Source: Anaeramoeba ignava
Lineage: Eukaryota > Metamonada > Anaeramoebidae
Assembly (NCBI GenBank): GCA_028826165.1
Contig: JAPDFW010000082.1
Span: 1-64,000, forward strand
Direction of reading: 5' to 3'
Length of the DNA: 64,000 bases
Below are positions 52,830-60,667 of the stretch, in pieces (positions within the stretch are counted from its first letter, which is position 1; the number at the start of each line of letters is the position of its first letter). Below the pieces are notes generated by a model. The model was not told the DNA's origin and did not search any database. It saw only the letters and a program-made list of their open reading frames with translations. A program made the translations under genes and the position numbers.

Positions 52830-54650
52830 TTAATTTTGATTATTAAATTTCTTAATTAATAAATCAAATAAATTTGGTTTTGTTTGATTTAATTGAAAAT
52901 AATCAATTCCAATTTCAATTTCATCAATTATTTCTTGTGTAATTTCGATTCCTTCTTTAATTTGATTTGAATAAATCCAATATTCTAATATTTGAAATGA
53001 TTCATTACTTAATTCACTATAATCTGTAACTTTATTAGATTTATCTTCAGTTACAGATAAAAACATTCCTCGATATAATTCACTTCTCATTATTAATATT
53101 AATTTTGGAAATTTATATTTCTTTTCTTTTCTTTCAATAATAAAATCTTTTTCATTTTCATTTTCATTTTCATTTAAATAAATTCTTTTCATTGTTTCTT
53201 CTATTTTTTCATTTGAATTTATAATTTCTTTAATTTCAGAATATAATTTTGGATTTATTTTGGAAATATTTGAATAAATCATTTCAAATATTTGATTTGA
53301 TTCTTTAATTGATTTATTTGAAATAATTTCTTGAAGTTTTTCAATTTCATTTTCAATTTGATTTAATCTATATTTCAATATTAATTTATGAGCTTCAATT
53401 ATTTCTCCATTTTCTGTTTTAAATGAAATATTGCAAAATTCTTTTCTTTCAAATAATTTTATCAAATCTTCTTCAAGATTGGAAAAAGAAAGAGGAGAAT
53501 AATAAAGAAATGATTTATTAATACCACAAGAAATATGATAATTGAAAATTTCTTCATTAAATCTTAATTCAGGAAGTTCAATTTGAATAGGAATTAATTG
53601 ATGATTTGTATCTCCAATTCCTAATTGACCATAAGTATTATCTCCAAATACTATTAATTTTGAATTAGAAGTTAAAATCAAAGTATGTCCATTTCCAACA
53701 GAAAAATCAAGAATATTATCATTTTGAAATAAAGATGATTTGATTTCAGTAAATTCATCAATAATTTCATCTTCATCTTTACCAAGTCCATTTAATCCAG
53801 AATATCCACATGAATAAAGTTTTCTTTTTGGATTTTCATTTTGATTTTCATTTTCAATCAACATTACTGAGTGATTAGTTCCACATTGAATATCAATTAT
53901 TTTGCCTTTTGGAATATTTTGGATTTGAGTTAATTTTTGGATTTTTTCTTCTTCTCTTGATTCTCCTAATCCAAGTTGACCAGCTAAATTCAATCCGCAT
54001 CCAAATAATTCTTGATTTGAATTTAAAATAAAAACAGAATATGAAGAATTTCCTGAAAATACTTTAGAAACATTTTTCATCATTAAAATTGGTTTTTCTG
54101 TTTTTTCAAGTGTTTCATAATCAAAACCAAGTTGGCAATCTTGATTTGAACCAATTCCATAAGCATTTTGATTTGAAGTTAATAAGTAAATTGAACTATC
54201 TCCAGAAACAATATCTTGAATTACTCTATCATTTTTATCTTCAATTAATGATGAAATATTGGTGAATTTAAATGGATTATCTGGATTAATATCTCTTCCT
54301 TTTGCAAATACATTTCCTTCTTTTGTCAGAATAGCAATATTATCTTGATAACCAACAGTTACTTTTTGAATATTTTCTTCAATTTCAATTTTTTCACCTT
54401 TTTCATTTGAATCTTTTTCATCTGAATATTCTATTGCTTTTCCATTTTTAAAAAGCAAAATTGTTGAATAAAAACTTGAAGAAATTTGTTTAATTTCATT
54501 TTCATTTTCATTTTCATTTTTCTTTATAAATCTGGATCTAAATCTATTTCGATTTGCAAAATTAAATTGAATTGGTTTTGTTATTTTATTTGATTCATTT
54601 TCGAAAAGAGTTGGGTTTTTATTCCAACCAAAAAATAAACAATCATTCAT
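52830..54650 (-). CDS. RCC1-BTB-BTB protein lacking the CaaX tail (paralogue 3)
   Basis: 606 residues, one exon, same RCC1-BTB-BTB layout as the two paralogues (YGIGSNQDCQLGFD, LFGCGLNLAGQLGLGE, LIVFGDNTYGQLGIGD; then FKTENGEIIEAHKLILKYR and RSELYRGMFLSVTEDKSNKV). The C-terminus stops at KKFNNQN, where the others continue into polylysine and CLIF. Just beyond, the coding-type CAAAATCAAAAG is replaced by TTTTAA repeat (on the plus strand). The tail was therefore lost by repeat expansion, and this copy should be soluble. Confidence 0.85.
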   Translation of the reverse strand: MNDCLFFGWNKNPTLFENESNKITKPIQFNFANRNRFRSRFIKKNENENENEIKQISSSFYSTILLFKNGKAIEYSDEKDSNEKGEKIEIEENIQKVTVGYQDNIAILTKEGNVFAKGRDINPDNPFKFTNISSLIEDKNDRVIQDIVSGDSSIYLLTSNQNAYGIGSNQDCQLGFDYETLEKTEKPILMMKNVSKVFSGNSSYSVFILNSNQELFGCGLNLAGQLGLGESREEEKIQKLTQIQNIPKGKIIDIQCGTNHSVMLIENENQNENPKRKLYSCGYSGLNGLGKDEDEIIDEFTEIKSSLFQNDNILDFSVGNGHTLILTSNSKLIVFGDNTYGQLGIGDTNHQLIPIQIELPELRFNEEIFNYHISCGINKSFLYYSPLSFSNLEEDLIKLFERKEFCNISFKTENGEIIEAHKLILKYRLNQIENEIEKLQEIISNKSIKESNQIFEMIYSNISKINPKLYSEIKEIINSNEKIEETMKRIYLNENENENEKDFIIERKEKKYKFPKLILIMRSELYRGMFLSVTEDKSNKVTDYSELSNESFQILEYWIYSNQIKEGIEITQEIIDEIEIGIDYFQLNQTKPNLFDLLIKKFNNQN

Positions 54651-54728
54651 TTTTTGAAAAGAAAAAAAATGAAAAAAATGAAAAAAAATATTTTTTTAAT
54701 TTCATTTTTTCATTTATTTTTATTTTTA

Positions 54729-57040
54729 ATGTTTGATTTCCTTCTTGTTCTTGATTTTGAAGCAACAGTAAAAGAAATAATTTTTATTATTTAATATAAT
54801 TTGATGATTATTTCCTTTTCAAAACTAAAAAAAAAAATTTTTTTGAATACAAATTAATAAATAAATTAATAAATAAATTAATAATAAATTAATAAATAAA
54901 TAATAAATAATAAATTAATAATAAATAAGTGTGGAGGACCTTGTAAAGGAAGATTAGTTGAAATTATTGAAATGCCAACTTTAATATTAAATACAAAAAC
55001 TTTAAAAATTGAAGATACATTTCATTCTTATAGTAAAAATCTAATTATAAATCTAATTATAAATTTAATTTTAAATCTAATTTTAAATATAATTTTAAAT
55101 CTAATTATAAATCTAATTTTAAATATAATTATAAATATAATTTTAAATCTAATTATAAATCTAATTTTAAATATAATTATAAATCTAATTTTAAATATAA
55201 TTATAAATCTAATTATAGATATAATTTTAAATCTAATTATAAATCTAATTATAAATCTAATTTTAAATATAATTATAAATATAATTATAAATCTAATTTT
55301 AAATATAATTTTAAATATAATTATAAATCTAATTATAAATCTAATTATAAATCTAATTATAAATATAATTTTAAATCTAATTATAAATCTAATTTTAAAT
55401 CTAATTATAAATCTAATTATAAATCTAATTATAAATCTAATTATAAATCTAATTATAAATATAATTTTAAATCTAATTATAAATCTAATTATAAATCTAA
55501 TTTTAAAATTTTCAAGTTCGTCCAGAAATTTTTCCTCGTCTTACAAAATTTTGTGAAAATTTAACAGGAATTGAACAAGTATCATTTATTTTTTCCCATT
55601 AAGTTTCAATTAAAGCAAAAAAATCAATTTATGTTCCACTTTTTTTTTTAAAAAAATTTTCTTCATTTTTCTTTTCAGGAAATTGTTGATAAAAGTCCAG
55701 TTTTTATTCAAGTACTTTTTTGTTTTGAAAAATGGTTAATAAGTCATAATCTTATTGATTCCCAAAGAAAGAAAATTGGAAATTGGACTTTTATTACTTG
55801 TGGTAATTCTGATTTGCAAACTTTGTTAACTTATCAACTTGTTAATAGTAGAATGATTCAAAGACCTGATTATTTTAATGATTGGATTGATTTACAGAAA
55901 GTTTTTTCTCAGTTTTATAAATCTGATAAACCAGGATTGATGAAGTTTGTTAATTTTATTTTTAATTTTAATATTAATTTTAATTTTAATTTTAATTTTA
56001 ATTTATTTTAAATTTTTATCCGATTTTAATTTTAATTTTAATTTTAATTTTATTTTTAATTTTAATTTTAATTTTAATATTAATATTAATATTAATTTTA
56101 ATTTTAATTTTAATTTTAATATTAATTTTAATTTTAATTTTAATTTTAAATTTTTATCCGATTTTAATTTTAATTTTAATTTTAATTTTAATATTAATAT
56201 TAATTTTAATTTTAAATTTTAATTTTAATATTAATATTAAAATTAAAATTAATTTTAATTTTAATTTTAATTTTAATTTTCATTTTAATTTTAATTTTGA
56301 TTTTAATTTTAATTTTAATTTTAATTTTAATTTTAATTTTAATTTTAATTTTAATTTTAATTTTAATTTTATAAATGAATTTTAATTTTAATTTTGATTT
56401 TATTATTAATTTTAATTTTTAAAGTATGCTTAATCATTTAAACTTTGTTTTTCGAGGAACTTTACATTCTGGAATTGATGATGCACAAAATACAGCTAGA
56501 ATTGTAGTTAAAATGATACAAGATGGAGCAATTTTTGATGAAACATTTTTAGTTTATTGGAAAACAAATAGATTATGGAGAGAATATTTATATCAAGAAA
56601 AAAAAAACTATCAAAAATCAAATCCAAATTTAAAAGAAAATCAAGCAATTCAAACTTTATTAAATATTAGTTTTAGTGATGAATCAAGTAGTGAATCAGA
56701 ACCTGAAGATATTTTCAATGAAGATATTTTGGAAGACAAAATTAAAAAATATCATTTATTAATTGATCATGATTTTAATCCAAATAAAAATATAAATTAT
56801 CGAACTAATAAAATCAATAGGAATAAAACAAATCAAAATTCAAATCAAAATTCAAATCAAAATCAAAATCAAAAAAATCAAAAAAATCAAAATCAAAAAA
56901 ATCAAAAAAATCAAAAAAGAAATAATCAAGGAAAAAAGAAAAAAAGTAGTTTTCAAAGAACAAAAGTTCTTTTTCGAATTGATCCTTCTTCTGATGAAGA
57001 TGATTATGATTATGATTCTAATTATGTTGGTTATAAATAA
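54729..57040 (+). CDS. ERI1: ERI1-like 3'-5' exonuclease (DEDDh)
   Basis: Trims RNA 3' ends (histone mRNA, 5.8S rRNA, small RNAs). Exons: 54729-54767, 54930-55032, 55517-55578, 55679-55944 and 56425-57040; GT-AG, phases agree throughout. The five exons rebuild the ERI1 domain in order: LLVLDFEAT (catalytic Asp and Glu), RLVEIIEMPTLILNTKTLKI, RPEIFPRLTKFCENLTGIEQ, WTFITCGNSDLQTLLTYQ, PDYFNDWIDLQKVFSQFYK and LMNMLNHLNFVFRGTLHSG, then IDDAQNTARI (catalytic His and Asp). All four DEDDh residues are present. The C-terminus adds acidic and Asn/Gln/Lys segments with DEDDYDYD. Exon 1 is only 13 codons. I see no SAP domain. Confidence 0.87.
55033..55516 (+). repeat. ERI1 intron 2, AAATCTAATTAT repeat
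   Basis: About 480 bp of 12-mers AAATCTAATTAT, AAATCTAATTTT and AAATATAATT(A/T)T. Donor GTAAAAATC, acceptor ATTTTCAAG. An Ile/Asn/Leu reading frame through it is false. Confidence 0.85.
55945..56424 (+). repeat. ERI1 intron 4, TTTTAA repeat
   Basis: TTTTAA hexamers with ATATTA interruptions, two copies of AAATTTTTATCCGATTTTAA (56010 and 56148) and ATAAATGAATTTT at 56371. Donor GTTTGTTAAT, acceptor TTTTTAAAG. Confidence 0.8.
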
Positions 57041-57165
57041 TTTTCCTTTTTTTTTTTCCAATTTTTCTTTTAGAATAAATTTTCACTTTTAATTCTTCTT
57101 TTCTTTATTTTAAAAAAAAGCAAAAAAAATTTTTTCATTTTTTTTTCATTTTTCTCAATTTTAAA

Positions 57166-57483
57166 ATGTCAACACATGAATTAAATAAAGAAAATAACGG
57201 AAAAACAATTCAAGTGAAAAAAGGAGATACAATTAAAATTACACTTTTTTATGCTCCTTCAATGGGATTTAAATGGGTTACTTCAAGTTATTCTGAAAAA
57301 TTTTTTGAATCTCCAATTTCTCGATCAATTATGCCAAAAAGAGCTATTCCTGGTGCTGGTGGTAATCAAGAATTTGAATTTAAAATAAAAGGAGATGTTG
57401 ATGAAGGTGATTTAAAATTGGAATATCAACGCTTTTCTAAACCTGGAAATCAATTTTTCACTTTAAAAGCAAAATTAAATTAA
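57166..57483 (+). CDS. Chagasin-like protease inhibitor, degenerate motifs
   Basis: 105 residues, immunoglobulin-like fold of MEROPS family I42, which blocks papain-type cysteine proteases. Of the three inhibitory loops only the GAGG loop (PGAGGNQEF) is intact. The NPTTGY/F loop reads APSMGFKW, and the RPW loop is lost (YQRFSKPG). No signal peptide, so cytosolic like other protist chagasins. Inhibition may be weak or retargeted. The paralogue 1.2 kb downstream has all three loops. Confidence 0.8.
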   Translation: MSTHELNKENNGKTIQVKKGDTIKITLFYAPSMGFKWVTSSYSEKFFESPISRSIMPKRAIPGAGGNQEFEFKIKGDVDEGDLKLEYQRFSKPGNQFFTLKAKLN

Positions 57484-57559
57484 TTCTTCCAAAAAGCAAA
57501 ACAAAGCAAAACAATTTTCATAATTTTTTTTAATTTCTCAAATAAAAAAATCTATCTTT

Positions 57560-58537
57560 TGTTTTCTTTTCTTTTCTTTCCTTTTGAAATTAATTTAATA
57601 ATTTGGAATTGAAATATTTGGATTTTTATAAATATAATGTAAAACTGTTTCATAATAATATCAATTCCTTTTGAAATTAATAATTTAATAATTGGAATTG
57701 AAATATTTAGATTTTTATAAATATAATATAAAACTGTTTTTTGATTAATATCAATTCCTTTTGAAATTAATAATTTAATAATTTGGAAATTAAATATTTG
57801 GATTTTTATAAATATAATGTAAAATTGTTTTCTGATTAATATCAATTCCTTTTGGAAATTAATAATTTAATGATTTGGAATTGAAATATTTGGATTTTTA
57901 TAAACATAATGTAAAACTGTTTCATATTAATATCAATTCCTTTTGAAATTAAATATTCAATAATTGGAATTGAAATATTTGGATTTTTATAAACATAATG
58001 TAAAATTGTTTTCTGATTAATATCAATTCCTTTTGGAAATTAATAATTTAATGATTTGGAATTGAAATATTTAGATTTTTATAAATATAATATAAAACTG
58101 TTTCATAATTTGTTTTTTGATTAATATTAATTCCTTTTGGAATTAAATATTCAATGATTTGGAATTGAAATATTTGGATTTTTATAAATATAATGTAAAA
58201 CTGTTTTTTGATTAATATCAATTCCTTTTGAAATTAATAATTTAATAATTTGGAATTGAAATATTTGGATTTTTATAAATATAATGTAAAACTGTTTTCT
58301 GATTAATATCAATTCCTTTTGGAATTAAATATTCAATGATTTGAAATGAAATATTTGGATTTTTATAAATATAATATAAAACTGTTTTTTGATTAATATC
58401 AATTCCTTTTGAAATTAATAATTTAATAATTTGGAATTGAAATATTTGGATTTTTATAAATATAATATAAAACTGTTTCATAATTTGTTTTTTGGAATTG
58501 ATTTAATATCTTTATTATCTTTAATATTTTGATTCAT
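57560..58537 (-). pseudogene. Decayed ankyrin-repeat gene
   Basis: About ten copies of a 33-residue ankyrin unit (KGIDINQKTVLYYIYKNPNI, then SI..IIKLLIS) on the minus strand, each about 95-105 bp. A start ATG at 58537 reads only 19 codons before a stop. Most units carry the same extra A (ATTCCAAATTATT in place of ATTCCAATTATT, in gene sense), which breaks the frame once per repeat; two units near 57690 and 57967 are normal. The frameshift evidently spread by unequal crossing-over or conversion. Longest open pieces: 57845-57552 and 58481-58242. Confidence 0.75.
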
Positions 58538-58689
58538 TGTGTGTTTTTGTGTTTATTTTTGTGTTTATTTTTGTGTTTATTATTTTGTATTATTGTTTAA
58601 AAAAAAATGAAAAAAAAAGTTTTTTTTTAATTAAAAATTTCTTTTATTTTTTTTTTCATTTTTTTCATTTCAAAAAAAAAAAAGCAAAA

Positions 58690-59010
58690 ATGACAACACA
58701 TACTTTAACAAACGAACATAACGGAAACGAGATTGAAGTTTCAAAAGGAGACATACTCAAAATCACACTTAAATCAAATCAAACAACAGGATTTAAATGG
58801 GAAGTAGCTGAAGTTGATGGTGCAATTTTCGAACAACAAAGATCAGAATATATTGCTCCAAACACAAATCTTGTTGGCGCTGGTGGTGTTCATGAATTTG
58901 AATACAAAGTTATTGGTGAAAGTGGTTCTCATAACTTAAAACTTCAATACAAAAGACCTTGGATGCAAACAACTGATACTTTCTTTACTTTAAAAACTAA
59001 TTTGAAATGA
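58690..59010 (+). CDS. Chagasin-like cysteine protease inhibitor
   Basis: 106 residues, I42 family. All three active loops are visible: NQTTGFKW (NPTTGY/F loop), VGAGGVHEF (GAGG loop) and YKRPWMQ (RPW loop). It is predicted to bind the active-site cleft of papain-like proteases tightly. No signal peptide. An upstream in-frame ATG at 58537 would add 51 residues of Val/Phe and Lys, but these are promoter text. I start at 58690, after the TTTCATTTTTTTCATTTC block, which gives normal chagasin length. Codon use is less AT-biased than in the paralogue at 57166. Confidence 0.88.
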   Translation: MTTHTLTNEHNGNEIEVSKGDILKITLKSNQTTGFKWEVAEVDGAIFEQQRSEYIAPNTNLVGAGGVHEFEYKVIGESGSHNLKLQYKRPWMQTTDTFFTLKTNLK

Positions 59011-59299
59011 TTTTCTTTTTCATTTCTTCAATTCATTTCTTTTTTCTTTTTTTCTTTTTCTTTTTCTTCTTAATTTTCCTTAATTCAGAAAAATTTTTTT
59101 TTGCTTCTTTTTCTTTTTCAATTTCTTTTTTAAATGGTTCTTTGAAAAACAATTAAAAAATAATAAAGAATCATTTTAACTCAAAAAAAAAACAAAAAAT
59201 AAAACAAACAAAAACAAAAAATTATTTTAAATTTTTTAATCTAATATTTAATTTAAGTTCTTATTTTAAAAATTTTTTAATCTTTATTTTATTTAATCT
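59011..59299. other. Convergent intergenic spacer
   Basis: Between the chagasin gene (plus) and the nucleoplasmin-like gene (minus). TTTTTC pyrimidine runs, then A-runs and an ATTTAATCTTTATTTT stretch. No gene seen. Confidence 0.5.
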
Positions 59300-59815
59300 T
59301 TATTTTAAATCTTCTTCTTCTTCTTCTTCTTCGATTGGAATATAATATCCCATTAAATTTATTATAAAAGTGGAATTTGTTTTCCAAACATTAAATTTAA
59401 TTTTGGTTTTTGACATAAAAAATAAATTTGTTTTAAAATTTGTACAAATATTTGGTCGAAGTGTTGCAAGAGGAACTCTATAATTTTTAGTTTGAATTTC
59501 AATAAAAGCATAATCAGATTTTTCTTTATTTTCTTTATTTTCATTTTCAATTTCATTTTGATTTTGAATTTCATTTTGATTTTGATTTATATTTTCATTT
59601 TCATTTTGATTTTGATTTTGATTTTGATTTTGATTTTGATTTTGATTTTGATTTTGATTTTGATTTTGATTTTCATTTTGATTTTCATTTTGATTTTCAT
59701 TTTGATTTTCATTTTCATTTTCAATTATTAAGGAAATTCCAGTTAATCTAAGTCCAACTCCTGAAGGTAATTTTTCTGTATGAGAATCTGTAAATTTAAT
59801 TGACCAAAAAGACAT
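59300..59815 (-). CDS. Nucleoplasmin-like (NPL) domain protein
   Basis: 171 residues. The start MSFWSIKFTDSHTEKLPSG and the later strands IEIQTKNYRVPLATLRPN and FIINLMGYYIP followed by an all-Glu/Asp end match the NPL fold of nucleolar FKBPs and plant HD2 proteins (F/Y-W-G at the start, VLATL in the middle, GY before the acidic tract). A 60-residue Asn/Gln/Glu repeat is inserted between the second and third strands. NPL proteins form pentamers and act as histone chaperones. No FKBP domain follows, so this is the short form. The leader has TTTCATTTTTTTCATTT in gene sense. Confidence 0.7.
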   Translation of the reverse strand: MSFWSIKFTDSHTEKLPSGVGLRLTGISLIIENENENQNENQNENQNENQNQNQNQNQNQNQNQNQNQNQNENENINQNQNEIQNQNEIENENKENKEKSDYAFIEIQTKNYRVPLATLRPNICTNFKTNLFFMSKTKIKFNVWKTNSTFIINLMGYYIPIEEEEEEEDLK

Positions 59816-59924
59816 GTTAATTTATTTAATTTTGAAGAAAAAAAAATGAAAAAAATGAAAATATTATTTTTGAAAACAGTTTATTTTCATTTTAAAAAAA
59901 AAGAACAGAAAAAAAAAGGAATTC

Positions 59925-60530
59925 TTTCTAAATTTAATTATAAATTTAATTATAAATTTGATTATAAATTTGATTATAAATTTAATTATAAATTTAATTA
60001 TAAATTTGATTATAAATTTAATTATAAATTTAATTATAAATTTGATTATAAATTTAATTATAAATTTAATTATAAATTTTATTATAAATATGATTATAAA
60101 TTTAATTATAAATTTGATTATAAATTTAATTATAAATTTAATTATAAATTTAATTATAAATTTAATTATAAATTTAATTATAAATTTAATTATAAATTTT
60201 ATTATAAATATGATTATAAATTTAATTATAAATTTGATTATAAATTTAATTATAAATTTAATTATAAATTTAATTATAAATTTAATTATAAATTTAATTA
60301 TAAATTTAATTATAAATTTAATTATAAAATTGATTATAAATTTAATTATAAATTTAATTATAAATTTAATTATAAATTTAATTATAAATTTAATTATAAA
60401 TTTGATTATAAATTTAATTATAAATTTGATTATAAATTTAATTATAAATTTGATTATAAATTTAATTATAAATTTGATTATAAATTTGATTATAAATTTA
60501 ATTATAAATTTGATTATAAATTGTTTTATA
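59925..60530. repeat. 12-bp tandem repeat with a 120-bp higher-order unit
   Basis: About 50 copies of AAATTTAATTAT or AAATTTGATTAT. The 120 bp at 60061-60180 are repeated base for base at 60181-60300, so ten 12-mers form a higher-order unit. A degenerate TTGTTTGATAAATTATTTTA series follows (60530-60660). Both long open frames here (Lys-Phe-Asn-Tyr and Ile-Asn-Leu) are artefacts. Confidence 0.85.
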
Positions 60531-60667
60531 ATTTGCTTGATAAATTATTTTATAATTTGTTTGATAAATTATTTTATAATTTGTTTGATAAATTATTTTA
60601 TAATTTGCTTGATAATTTAATGATAAATTATTTTATAAGTTGTTTGATAATTTGCTTGATAAATTGA

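Noticed and set aside
59846-60667. Open frame of 273 residues rich in Lys-Phe-Asn-Tyr
   Set aside because: It is a 12-bp tandem repeat open in more than one frame, with no start context or domain; repeat artefact.
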